DNA of 64,000 nt from Candidatus Merdiplasma excrementigallinarum (lineage in GTDB: Bacteria > Bacillota > Clostridia > Lachnospirales > Lachnospiraceae): NCBI GenBank assembly GCA_018713435.1, contig DVOS01000022.1, positions 35,882 through 99,881 of the forward strand, in the 5' to 3' direction. Of this stretch, positions 9,598-18,804 are shown piece after piece (position 1 is the first letter of the stretch; each line of letters begins with the position of its first letter). Position numbers and translations under genes: made by a program. Below the pieces are notes generated by a model that had not been told where the DNA came from, did no database searches, and was given only the letters and a program-made list of their open reading frames with translations.

Positions 9598-9960
9598 TTA
9601 CAGCCTGGACTGGATCACCGGCCACAGGATGGCAAGCAGTACCGCCGCCACAATCAGCCAGCTGATAACAGCCCGCAGATTGATGCCCTTTTTAGGTTCT
9701 TTTCTCCCATCGTCTTCCAGACGTCTTTTTCCCACTGCCGCTGCCGGCACATGATATTTTCTCAGTATCTCCCGGGCCCGTTCCAGATCCTTCTCCTGCA
9801 CCAGAATCTCCTCCCCGTATACGGATTTTATGGTGTAGATATCTCTGGTTCCTCCCTGCCGTTTCACCGGTATGCCGTTTCCCTTCAGCAGCAGTTCCAT
9901 CCGGTCTCCGTCCGCCCCGCTCACCGCATAGGCTACCCGGATCCATTCTGTTTCTTCCAT
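9598..9960 (-). CDS. DUF2007-like small protein with C-terminal TM segment
   Basis: RVAYAVSGADGDRMELLLKGNGIPVKR...EEILVQEKDLERAREIL pattern, terminal hydrophobic segment. Confidence 0.55.
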   Translation of the reverse strand: MEETEWIRVAYAVSGADGDRMELLLKGNGIPVKRQGGTRDIYTIKSVYGEEILVQEKDLERAREILRKYHVPAAAVGKRRLEDDGRKEPKKGINLRAVISWLIVAAVLLAILWPVIQSRL

Positions 9961-10013
9961 CGTTCTGTCTCCTGTCGTATTCTTTCAGAAAACCGGCTTT
10001 TATCTTTCCGGTC

Positions 10014-11489
10014 CTACATCTCCGGAACCGGAGTGGGCCGGCTGTCATCCCAGGCCAAAGACACGTCAAACAGATCCGTCAGCATATCCGGGTTGTAGTA
10101 CATCCGGTAGCCGTCCAGATTTCTCCGGCCCTGCCGCATATAGTTGTCTCCGAACTGCACCCAGTACTGGCTGGAATCCACGTTGCAGAAAATATTGAAG
10201 CCCTGGCTCTTTAAGTAGGTGAAATACTGATTGTCGCTGGTATAGGGCTGCCAGTCTCCGATATCCGCCCCGAAGGCAAAGATCAGCACGTCCGTATCTC
10301 CCACCACCGTGGCCACGTTGTTCAGCCATCTCTCCGTATCCTGTACGGTCGCGTCGTACCCGTAAGCCAGGGGATTAATGTGACCCCAGGTGTGGCTGGC
10401 AAATTCCCAGCCGGAATCCTTCATGGCCTGGGCTACCTCCTTGGCCTGAGCCACCTCCGAGTCCCAGTCAAAATCCGGATTCTCATCAAAAAATTTCTGC
10501 TGGTACTCCGTTACCCGGCTTGCCTCCCGGGTACGGTAAACCTCATCGGTGCGGTAGCCCAGCACGCCCTCATAGCCGGTAAGGGCAATAATCCCTTTAT
10601 GGCCGTGATAGGAAAAATCCGGATGCTCCTTCACAAAGGTGTCAATCAGGGGAACCATATCATAATCCCCCACAGAAACGGAACCGTCATCCTCTATGTA
10701 AGTATTCTTCACATCGCCGTTTTCATCCACGATCAGCTTCTGGGCAAAGCCGTCCCCGTCCATATAGTGGTAATAGCTCACGTCATCCTGGGACAGCACA
10801 AAAGGCTTCTTGCCCTCGGGAAGAAGAATTTCCTTCCGGGACACGGTGCCGTCCTCATTCACCTGGCACATATCATGTACGCTTACCATCACATATCCCC
10901 GGTCATACATCTGCTGAATGATGCTGTTAAACTCGGAGATCGTGGTCATTACCTGGTTATAGCCTCCCTCTTTGGAATCCCCGTCAAACGCCTTGCTGGT
11001 ATCCCGGATCAGAGTATGGAAAAACACATGGGTCACCTGGTCCACCGGGTAGGAGACACAGGCGTCCTTCTGCTGCTGAAAGCGGGCTGCCGCTTCCTGC
11101 AGCTCTGTGTTGGAGCTGTAATCCGATGCGGACTGCAGAAGGGCCATGGCCCCGTCGTAATCATACTGAGCCGCCATCAGCTCTGCCTGGTCCAGAAGGC
11201 TCTGTCCGTCCTGGGACACGGCCCCGGCGCTTCCGTCCTGCCCGTCTCCCGCAGTCTGGACGGCCTCTGTCTGAGCTCCTTCCGACAGAAGGATTTCTTC
11301 CTGGCTGTTCTCCTGAATCAGAGCCTGCCGCCGGGTTTCCTCCCCGTGGCTGATAACCAGTTCCCGCACCAGCACCACGGCCAGTCCGATCACCAGAAGA
11401 ATCAGCAGGGCAATCAGGCATTTCATAATCAGTTCATTTTTTCTTCTTTTCGCTCTCCTCTGCTGGAGGCGGCGTTCTCTTTCGTCCAC
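10014..11489 (-). CDS. Polysaccharide deacetylase (NodB-like) family membrane-anchored protein
   Basis: N-terminal TM; VDQVTHVFFHTLIRDTSKAFDG, FVLSQDDVSYYHYMDGDGFA, FASHTWGHINP motifs. Confidence 0.85.
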   Translation of the reverse strand: MDERERRLQQRRAKRRKNELIMKCLIALLILLVIGLAVVLVRELVISHGEETRRQALIQENSQEEILLSEGAQTEAVQTAGDGQDGSAGAVSQDGQSLLDQAELMAAQYDYDGAMALLQSASDYSSNTELQEAAARFQQQKDACVSYPVDQVTHVFFHTLIRDTSKAFDGDSKEGGYNQVMTTISEFNSIIQQMYDRGYVMVSVHDMCQVNEDGTVSRKEILLPEGKKPFVLSQDDVSYYHYMDGDGFAQKLIVDENGDVKNTYIEDDGSVSVGDYDMVPLIDTFVKEHPDFSYHGHKGIIALTGYEGVLGYRTDEVYRTREASRVTEYQQKFFDENPDFDWDSEVAQAKEVAQAMKDSGWEFASHTWGHINPLAYGYDATVQDTERWLNNVATVVGDTDVLIFAFGADIGDWQPYTSDNQYFTYLKSQGFNIFCNVDSSQYWVQFGDNYMRQGRRNLDGYRMYYNPDMLTDLFDVSLAWDDSRPTPVPEM

Positions 11490-11585
11490 AGTCTGTACCT
11501 CTTTTTTCTATAATAGTACCATGATGCTACCACATCTCTTTACGGGAAAAATGATTTTTTTATTAACTTTCTCTTCCGATTCTTA

Positions 11586-13271
11586 TTAAATGGGCGGTAC
11601 GGAAGGCGGCCGTTTGGGATCCCAGGCCTGGGAGACGTCAAACAGATCCGTCAGCATATCCGGATTGTAGTACATCCGGTAGCCGTCAATATTTCTTCTG
11701 GCCTGCCGCACATAATCCTCTCCCATCTGCAGCCAGTACTGAGCGGAATCCACGCCGCAGAAATACCGGAAGCCCTTGGATTTCAGGTACTCAAACCGTT
11801 CGCCCTGGTAGGGCTCCACGCCGCCGATATCGCCGCCGAAAGCGTAAATCAGCGTATCCGTCTCTCCGATCAGGGGTTCCACCCGCTCCTCCCACTTATC
11901 CGTATCCGCTTTGAACTGTTCAAAGGTAGTGGAGCCTTCTCCCAGTCCCACATGGCCCCAGGTATGGCTGGCAAACAGCCATCCGTCCTCCTTCAAGGCC
12001 TGGGCCACCTTTTTGGCCTGCTCGCATTCCCACTGGAAGTCTTCTTCGTCAAAATCCGGATTCTCCTGGAAAAATTCTTCCTGATACACATCCAAATTCT
12101 CCCGGGTCTGGTAACTTACGTCCGTCCGGTATCCCAGTATTCCGTCATAGCCGGTGAGGGCTATATAACCCTTGGCCCCCCGGTAGGAAAAATCCGGATG
12201 CGCTTCCACAAACCGGTCAATCAGGGGAACCATGTCATAGTCTCCCACGGAGACGCTGCCGTCCTGCTCAATGTACTCGTTCTTTATATCTCCGTTTTCA
12301 TCAATGATCAGCCGGGAGGCAAATCCGTCCCCGTCCATGTAATGATAATAGGATACGTCGTCCTGGGACAGCACAAAGGGCTTTTTCCCCTCCGGAAGCA
12401 GGATCTTTCCTGTCTCGAACGAGTAGGTTCCGTCTTCATGGAAGACTGTGGGAGCCACGTCCTCCAGCGTTACCATCACATAGCCCCGGTCGTACATCTG
12501 CTGAATGATGCTGTTAAATTCATCAATGGTCACCATATACTGATTGTAGCCGGCTTCATACTGGTCGCCGTCAAAAGCCAGATCGGCGTCTTTAATCAGC
12601 GTATGGAAGAAAATATGGGTAACCTGATCCGCCGGATATTCCACGCAGAGGGCCTTTTCCTCCTCATATCCCGCTACCGCGTTCTGCATTTCCTGATCCT
12701 GGCTGTAGGTGGCGCAGCTTTTCAGAAGCTGGATGGCTCCGTCATAGTCGTACATGGCCGCCAGCAGGTTGGCCTCCTCAATCAGTTCCGCTGCCGTCTG
12801 GCCGGGCTCCCGTATGCCCGGAAGGACTCCCAGCAGCTGGTTTTTCAGCTGAATGGAATCGGCCGTCTCCACCACTGTGGTCTTTACAGGCTCCTGCTCT
12901 GTCTGCGAAACTTGCGGGGACTGATTTTCCTTTGCCGTTCCCGTTTCTCCTTCCGCCGTCTCCTCTTCTTCTCCCGCGGCGCCGGCCGGCGTCTCTTCCT
13001 CTGCCGTTTCTGTGGAGGCTTCCGTCATAAAGCGGAGTCTTTTAGGCTCCTCACTTTCCGCGGACGCGGCAGCCAGCTCCCCTTTCTGATAGGTATGCCT
13101 GCTCTCGTATCCCTGCCACACCAGCGCGATTACCAGAACCGCGCACAGTATGCCCAGTATTCCAAACAGTACTTTCGTCTGAGGATCATAGGATGTCCCC
13201 CCTCTTCTGGGGGGACGTCTTCCCGGTCCCTGCGGTTCTTCTGAATCCTTTTTCCAATTCCAGCTTTTCAT
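11586..13271 (-). CDS. Polysaccharide deacetylase (NodB-like) paralogue
   Basis: Same architecture and long shared motifs with 10014..11489 (FVLSQDDVSYYHYMDGDGFASRLIIDENGDIKNEYIE; FASHTWGHV); likely start MKSWNWKKD. Confidence 0.85.
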   Translation of the reverse strand: MKSWNWKKDSEEPQGPGRRPPRRGGTSYDPQTKVLFGILGILCAVLVIALVWQGYESRHTYQKGELAAASAESEEPKRLRFMTEASTETAEEETPAGAAGEEEETAEGETGTAKENQSPQVSQTEQEPVKTTVVETADSIQLKNQLLGVLPGIREPGQTAAELIEEANLLAAMYDYDGAIQLLKSCATYSQDQEMQNAVAGYEEEKALCVEYPADQVTHIFFHTLIKDADLAFDGDQYEAGYNQYMVTIDEFNSIIQQMYDRGYVMVTLEDVAPTVFHEDGTYSFETGKILLPEGKKPFVLSQDDVSYYHYMDGDGFASRLIIDENGDIKNEYIEQDGSVSVGDYDMVPLIDRFVEAHPDFSYRGAKGYIALTGYDGILGYRTDVSYQTRENLDVYQEEFFQENPDFDEEDFQWECEQAKKVAQALKEDGWLFASHTWGHVGLGEGSTTFEQFKADTDKWEERVEPLIGETDTLIYAFGGDIGGVEPYQGERFEYLKSKGFRYFCGVDSAQYWLQMGEDYVRQARRNIDGYRMYYNPDMLTDLFDVSQAWDPKRPPSVPPI

Positions 13272-13437
13272 TCCACACACTCCGTTTCTTACTGCTAAAC
13301 CCAGTATATTGACCTGCCTGCCCTTTGTCAACCGTCAGCTTTCCCGTCCCTTCAGCCTTTCCAAACCTACTTGCATTCGATTCCGGCAGATGATATGATA
13401 GGACTGTCAGATCAGAGAAAGGAAAGGAGTATCCTTC

Positions 13438-14367
13438 ATGCAATGGGGTGAAAAACCGTATCACTCTCTGGATTTTGAACTGCGCAGACGGTTTGGCGAA
13501 AAACTGTACAAACTCTCCCTGAACGGCGGCATGACCTGCCCCAACCGGGACGGTACCCTGGGTACATCCGGCTGTATTTTCTGCAGCCAGGGCGGTTCCG
13601 GCGATTTTGCCGGAAATCCGGACCAGTCCATCTCCGGACAGATTGCCTCTCAGAGAGAATTGCTGAGACGCAAGCGTCCCGCCGGAAAATTTATCGCCTA
13701 TTTTCAGGCCTACACCAATACCTATGCGCCGGTCTCCTATCTGGAGCGGATTTTTACGGAAGCGGCCGATCATCCTGACATTGCGGTTCTCTCCATCGCC
13801 ACCAGGCCCGACTGCCTGGGAGCGGATGTACTGGATCTTCTGGAACGGCTCAATGCCAGAAAACCGGTGTGGGTGGAGCTGGGCCTGCAGACGGTCCATG
13901 AGGATACCGCCGCGTTTATCCGGCGGGGCTATGAGCTGCCCTGTTTTGAAGAAGCCGTGAAAAATCTGCGGAGTCGGAATCTGGATGTGATCGTCCACAC
14001 GATTCTGGGCCTTCCCGGCGAAGAGGAAGAGCGGATTCTCCAGACCATGGAATATTTAAATCAGCAGGATATTCAGGGCATCAAGCTGCAGCTGCTTCAC
14101 ATTCTTTCCCACACGGATCTGGCCGCATTTTACAGGCTGCATCCCTTCCATGTGCTTACCATGGAGGAATACATCCATCTGGTCATCCGCTGCCTGGAGC
14201 ATCTCTCCCCGGATCTGACCATCCACCGGCTGACAGGGGACGGCCCCGGAAAGCTGCTGATTGCGCCTGACTGGAGCCGGGCCAAGCGCACCGTGTTAAA
14301 CGAGCTGCACCGGGAGATGAAACGGCTGGATACCTGTCAGGGAAGGCTGTACAAATCCCCCGTTTGA
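13438..14367 (+). CDS. TIGR01212-type (YhcC-like) radical SAM protein
   Basis: GMTCPNRDGTLGTSGCIFCSQGGSGDF cysteine motif; FIAYFQAYTNTYAP. Confidence 0.9.
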   Translation: MQWGEKPYHSLDFELRRRFGEKLYKLSLNGGMTCPNRDGTLGTSGCIFCSQGGSGDFAGNPDQSISGQIASQRELLRRKRPAGKFIAYFQAYTNTYAPVSYLERIFTEAADHPDIAVLSIATRPDCLGADVLDLLERLNARKPVWVELGLQTVHEDTAAFIRRGYELPCFEEAVKNLRSRNLDVIVHTILGLPGEEEERILQTMEYLNQQDIQGIKLQLLHILSHTDLAAFYRLHPFHVLTMEEYIHLVIRCLEHLSPDLTIHRLTGDGPGKLLIAPDWSRAKRTVLNELHREMKRLDTCQGRLYKSPV

Positions 14368-14396
14368 TTTTGCCCTGACGGCAGAAAGGAAAATTT

Positions 14397-14912
14397 ATGT
14401 CTGATTTTAATACACTGTACAAGCTGATGATTCTCTATATGCTGAGCAAAGTGGATTTTTCCCTTACCAACGCCCAGTTTTCTTCCTTCTTCCTGGACAA
14501 AGGGTACACCGATTATTTCACGGTCCAGTCCGTCCTGTCTGAGCTGACGGCTTCGGACCTGATCCACCAGGAGGTGGTGCAGAATACTTCCTACTATACG
14601 ATTACTCCCGGCGGGGAAGAGACGGTGGGATATTTTAAAAACAACATTTCTTCTTCCATCCGCAGCGACATTGATGAATATCTGAAGGCCAACCGGATAC
14701 AGCTTCGAAACGAAGTATCCGTCCTGGCTGATTATTATAAAAATACCGGCGGGGATATCTCCGTCCGGTGCCGGGTAAAAGAAAAACAGTCTGACCTGAT
14801 CGACCTGACCATCACGGTTCCTGATGAAACCCAGGCAAAGGCCATCTGCCGGCAGTGGCAGAAAAAATGTCAGACTGTCTATGAATTTATCATGCGGGAG
14901 CTGATGCAGTGA
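14397..14912 (+). CDS. DUF4364 family protein
   Basis: LYKLMILYMLSKVDFSLTNAQFSSFFLDKGYTDYFTVQSVLSEL pattern typical of the family. Confidence 0.75.
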   Translation: MSDFNTLYKLMILYMLSKVDFSLTNAQFSSFFLDKGYTDYFTVQSVLSELTASDLIHQEVVQNTSYYTITPGGEETVGYFKNNISSSIRSDIDEYLKANRIQLRNEVSVLADYYKNTGGDISVRCRVKEKQSDLIDLTITVPDETQAKAICRQWQKKCQTVYEFIMRELMQ

Positions 14913-14930
14913 TCAGTCTCCCGCTTATTT

Positions 14931-15896
14931 TTATACGTCGTACTTTACGCCCATCTGTTCCCGAATCTGGTCCATCAGCTCCATCATGCGGATTGTCTCA
15001 CTGTGGGGCATCTCGGGGCACTCCAGATCTCCCTTCGCTATGGCTCTGGCGCAGGCTTCCACCTCGTATTCATACCCGGTGATCTGCCTGGGCGTCTCAT
15101 ATCTGGCAATCTCCTGATGATTTGCGTCATACACGATGATACCCTCGCAGTTATTGATATTCAGCACCCGGATGTATCCCTTCTCACCGTAAATCAGGCC
15201 CTCTCTGTCCGATTCCGCCTGGGCGTTGCTGTGCAGGACCGCCATCTTCCCGTCCGGGTAAAACAGGGTGATGGAATCCGCCAGGTCAATGCCCTGATCC
15301 GAGAGAACAGAGGAAGCCTTTACTTCGCTGATGTCGTCTCCGAATACCATGGAGGCAAAATTCAGACAGTACACGCCGATATCCAGCAGAGCCCCGCCGC
15401 CCAGGGAACGGTCCACGATCCGTTCTTTGTGCAGCAGGTAGTAGGACAGGTTGGCCCAGAGAGAGGTTGGCTTTCCAATCACGCCGCTCTCCAGCACCTC
15501 CTCCAGCTTCCGGCGCATGGGCATATACCGGGTCCAGATAGCCTCTGTCAGCAGCAGCCCTTTCTGCTCTGCCAGGGCCAGCACCTCCCTGGCCTGATCT
15601 GCCGTCAGGGTGAAGGCTTTCTCCGCCAGCACGTTCTTTCCGTGTTCCAGGCAGAGCCGGATATGCTCCGCGTGAAGCGCATGGGGCGTAGCCACATAAA
15701 TCAGATCCAGCTCCGGATCTGCCGCCAGTTCCTCGTAGGAGCCATAGGCTTTTTCAAACCCGTATTCTTCGGCAAACTTCTGAGCCCGCTCCAGGCTTCT
15801 GGCCCCGACAGCCCAGGATGTCACATCCGGCATCTGGGCGATGGTCTGGGCCATGGTCACCGCAATCCGTCCCGCTCCCAAAATTCCCATTTTCAT
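14931..15896 (-). CDS. Gfo/Idh/MocA family oxidoreductase
   Basis: GILGAGRIAVTMAQTI Rossmann motif; EKAFTLTADQAREVLALAEQKGLLLTEAIWTRYMP. Confidence 0.92.
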   Translation of the reverse strand: MKMGILGAGRIAVTMAQTIAQMPDVTSWAVGARSLERAQKFAEEYGFEKAYGSYEELAADPELDLIYVATPHALHAEHIRLCLEHGKNVLAEKAFTLTADQAREVLALAEQKGLLLTEAIWTRYMPMRRKLEEVLESGVIGKPTSLWANLSYYLLHKERIVDRSLGGGALLDIGVYCLNFASMVFGDDISEVKASSVLSDQGIDLADSITLFYPDGKMAVLHSNAQAESDREGLIYGEKGYIRVLNINNCEGIIVYDANHQEIARYETPRQITGYEYEVEACARAIAKGDLECPEMPHSETIRMMELMDQIREQMGVKYDV

Positions 15897-16018
15897 TGTG
15901 CATTCCTCCTGTATGATCTTTATTGTAAATCCTGTTTCTTCTATTGTACCAGTTCAGCGCCGGCCTGACCAGTGAAACCCTGTCATTTTAACAGATTTCA
16001 CCGAATCAAAAAAGGAAT

Positions 16019-16176
16019 GTTACAAAAAGATTTCATTGCTTCCGGTACAGCCGGTGTTCACCTTGTCCTATCGACATCTGTCCGCAGTAAGCGGAATAAT
16101 CCGCCTGCTGCGGAACATCTGTCTCGGACATGTGTACACCGGCTGTACCGGAAGCATATGTACTCTTTTTTGTAAC
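16019..16176. repeat. Hairpin repeat family 1, copy 1 (88-bp core 16053..16140 plus copy-specific inverted outer arms)
   Basis: Core ggtgttcaccttgtcc...cggaacatctgtctcggacatgtgtacacc shared with copies at 48281 and 55652; outer arms gcttccggtacagcc/ggctgtaccggaagc are perfectly complementary. Confidence 0.9.
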
Positions 16177-16246
16177 TTTCCCTCACATTTATGATAGAAC
16201 GAGGGGGCTGCTTCATCATGAATTACATGATTTTGCAGCCCCCTCG
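16154..16246 (+). repeat. Dispersed 93-bp repeat family 2, copy A
   Basis: gcatatgtactctttttt...cgagggggctgcttcatcatgaattacatgattttgcagccccctcg; reverse-complement partner at 27817..27909. Confidence 0.9.
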
Positions 16247-16318
16247 TTACAGAACCCGGAGAAGAGGGGCTTCCCCGGGACTGTTTAACTTGGAATATCA
16301 TCCGACTTCTCAGTCATT

Positions 16319-17755
16319 TTAATAGAACCAGTGGTCTCCTATCTGAAGTCCGTGGCCTGCGCTGGTGTTAAAGTACAGCGCGCTGCCTACCGGATTGGAT
16401 CCTGCCAGAGCATCCGCCGCCGCGTCATAGCAGGTGCTGGGGACACCGCTTGCCAGGGCGCTGGCCAGTGTTCCGGAATAAGCCGGCGTAAACTGTCCGC
16501 TCTGATAGATGACTTCGCTGATGGTGTTGGGGAAGGAAGAGCTTGCCACCCGGTTCATCACCACAGCGCCTACCGCTACCATGCCCTCGTAGGGCTGATT
16601 GCCGGCCTCGCAGTAAATCAGGGCTGCCAGCAGATCCAGATCTCCGGAAACAGCGGAAGAAGATTCCGTGCTTTCCGTCTCCGTATATTCCGGCTCGGTG
16701 TATTCCGGCTCGGTGTATTCCGTCTCTGTGTACTCCGGCTCGGTATATTCGGTCTCGGTATAGGTATCATCCTCCACATACTCATCCGCCCCGTCTACGC
16801 TCTCCACATACTCTGTTTCCTCGGTGTAGGTATCATCATAATAGCTGTCATCGTAGGACTCATCGTAAGTGGTGTCATCGTAATAGGTATCGTCATAGGA
16901 CTCATCATAGGTGGTATCATCATAGTAGGTATCGTCGTAGGACTCATCATAGGTGGTGTCATCATAAGACTCCTCGTAATACCCGTCATCATAGGAGGTG
17001 TCGTAAGACTCCTCGTAATACCCGTCGTCATAGGAGGTGTCGTAAGACTCCTCGTAGTATCCGTCGTCATAGGACGTATCGTAGGACTCCTCATAATAGG
17101 TATCATCATAAGAAGTATCTTCCGTATATGTATCCTCTGTCCAGGTTTCCTCCGATCCTGCGGACTCTTCCATGGGAACAGCGGTATCTACCAGCAGCAC
17201 CCGGTTCACATCCTCGGAGGATACATAGGCCGTCCTGTCAGCTCCCAGCTGCACGCCCAGCCAGTGGCCCTCATCGCTGACCACCGCAAATGACTCGCCG
17301 TCGTCCGCTGTGTGAACAATGTCAGCGCAGGCGTCCGGATTGGAGAATACATAGACGTCGTTCCAGGATGTCTCCACCCCGTCGTCTCCGTAGTAATCCG
17401 CCAGTCCCTTGGCCTCTGTTCCGAATACCAGATAGTCATTCTTTATGTAGCCCTGCACATCACCGGAGCGTACCTCTGACCACTCGTCACCCTGGTAGAG
17501 AACCTCCACGGCGCCTCCCCGGTACAGGCATCCCACCACTTCTCCGTCCTCGCTGGCTGCGGAACGGATATTGGCTCCTGTATATACCGTATCGTCATTG
17601 GTCATGGCGATGTTGCTCCAGGCCTCATCTGAACCGCTGCTCATATCAATACTGAAGGCATTGTCGCTGGAAGCCATCGCGGTCATTCCCGCCGTCAGCG
17701 ACAGAGTCATTGCCGCTGCCGTGCAGACTGCCAATCGTCTCATACGTTTCTTCAT
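16319..17755 (-). CDS. SH3-domain cell wall hydrolase (SleB/CwlJ-like hydrolase_2 domain) with long Asp/Tyr/Glu/Thr repeat linker
   Basis: Signal peptide, SH3b-like segments, LLAALIYCEAGNQPYEGMVAVGAVVMNRV catalytic domain. Confidence 0.9.
   Translation of the reverse strand: MKKRMRRLAVCTAAAMTLSLTAGMTAMASSDNAFSIDMSSGSDEAWSNIAMTNDDTVYTGANIRSAASEDGEVVGCLYRGGAVEVLYQGDEWSEVRSGDVQGYIKNDYLVFGTEAKGLADYYGDDGVETSWNDVYVFSNPDACADIVHTADDGESFAVVSDEGHWLGVQLGADRTAYVSSEDVNRVLLVDTAVPMEESAGSEETWTEDTYTEDTSYDDTYYEESYDTSYDDGYYEESYDTSYDDGYYEESYDTSYDDGYYEESYDDTTYDESYDDTYYDDTTYDESYDDTYYDDTTYDESYDDSYYDDTYTEETEYVESVDGADEYVEDDTYTETEYTEPEYTETEYTEPEYTEPEYTETESTESSSAVSGDLDLLAALIYCEAGNQPYEGMVAVGAVVMNRVASSSFPNTISEVIYQSGQFTPAYSGTLASALASGVPSTCYDAAADALAGSNPVGSALYFNTSAGHGLQIGDHWFY
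16670..17115. repeat. In-frame tandem repeats inside the cell wall hydrolase gene
   Basis: DTSYDDGYYEESY (13 aa), TYDESYDDTYYDDT (14 aa) and TEPEY/TETEY (5 aa) units repeated several times each. Confidence 0.9.
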
Positions 17756-17914
17756 TTCTTACCTCCCGTGTATGAAGTCCATTGCCGCCGTTTTGCGGCA
17801 ATATTTTAAGATTTCTTTTTAATTATTACAAATTTGTTAAATCTTGTTACGGACTTATTGTAATTCATATACGAGAGTTTGTCAAGCACTTTCGTTTCGC
17901 TGCCAGAATTCCCC

Positions 17915-18700
17915 TTATCCCCGGCGCTGGCGCCGGGCTTCATACATTAAAACAGCAGAAGCCACCGCCGCGTTCAGAGACTCCACCTGCCCCTCCATGG
18001 GGATCCGGATGCGGCAGTCCGCCAGATCGGCGGTTTCTTCCGTCAGCCCCTGGCTTTCGTTTCCGATCAGAAACGCCGCCGGCTGCCGGTAGTCTGCCTC
18101 GTCGTAGGGCCGGGACCCTTTCAGATGGGCCGCATACAGGCAGATCCCCCGGGATTTCCACTTTTTCAGATCTTCCCGCAGATCCTGGGAATAGAAGAAA
18201 GGCATCCGGTAGATGGAACCCATGGTGGAGCGAATCACCTTGGGATTATACAGGTCTACGCTCTCCCGGCTCAGCAGAACCCCGCTGACGCCGGCCCCCT
18301 CCGCGGTGCGCAGTATGGTTCCCAGATTTCCCGGATCCTGCAGATTTTCCAGCGCCATGCACAGAGGCGCCTCTCCTTTTGCCGGGCTGATCAGATCCTC
18401 CAGGCTGTAATGGAACTGCTTTACCATGCAGATCACGCCCTGAGGCGTTTTCGTATCGGAAACCGCCTGAAACACAGAATCCGATACCAGTTCCCAGGGG
18501 CATCCCTCCAGCAGCTTCTGATGTTTTTCTTCCTTATAAAAAGATTCCGAAACATATACCTGCAGCAGCCTGTCTTTGGGCACCTCCCGGAACATTTTCA
18601 CCCCCTCCACCAGAAACACGTCCTGCCGGCTGCGCTCCCGGGATTTTTTGTTCAGCTGCACAATATTTTTCATCTGACTGTTGGATGCGCTGGTAATCAT
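17915..18700 (-). CDS. SpoU/TrmH family rRNA/tRNA 2'-O-methyltransferase
   Basis: LENLQDPGNLGTILRTAEGAGVSGVLLS; VIRSTMGSIYRMPFFY; FLIGNESQGLTEE motifs; likely start MITSASNSQMKN. Confidence 0.93.
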   Translation of the reverse strand: MITSASNSQMKNIVQLNKKSRERSRQDVFLVEGVKMFREVPKDRLLQVYVSESFYKEEKHQKLLEGCPWELVSDSVFQAVSDTKTPQGVICMVKQFHYSLEDLISPAKGEAPLCMALENLQDPGNLGTILRTAEGAGVSGVLLSRESVDLYNPKVIRSTMGSIYRMPFFYSQDLREDLKKWKSRGICLYAAHLKGSRPYDEADYRQPAAFLIGNESQGLTEETADLADCRIRIPMEGQVESLNAAVASAVLMYEARRQRRG

Positions 18701-18804
18701 AAAGTCCTCCTTTTTCAGCAAAAGAGCCGGAGGCCGGTTCCGCTTTCTGCGGATCCGGACATCCGGCACAATCAGTCTGTCCTGTTTTGCTGCGCTGCTT
18801 TTTA

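Noticed and set aside
16019-16246. IS element or MITE with terminal inverted repeats and target-site duplication
   Set aside because: No transposase fragment and no convincing flanking direct duplication seen; outer arms differ between copies, so fixed TIRs are not supported. Left as an unclassified repeat.
16770-17110. Regular repeats that could be mistaken for a CRISPR array
   Set aside because: Repeats are contiguous and in frame within a protein gene; no unique spacers, no cas genes.
16331-17293. 320-aa and 245-aa plus-strand ORFs across the hydrolase repeat region
   Set aside because: Reverse reading of the D/Y/E repeats gives artefactual I/V/G- or R/H-rich repeats; the minus frame has signal peptide and catalytic domain.
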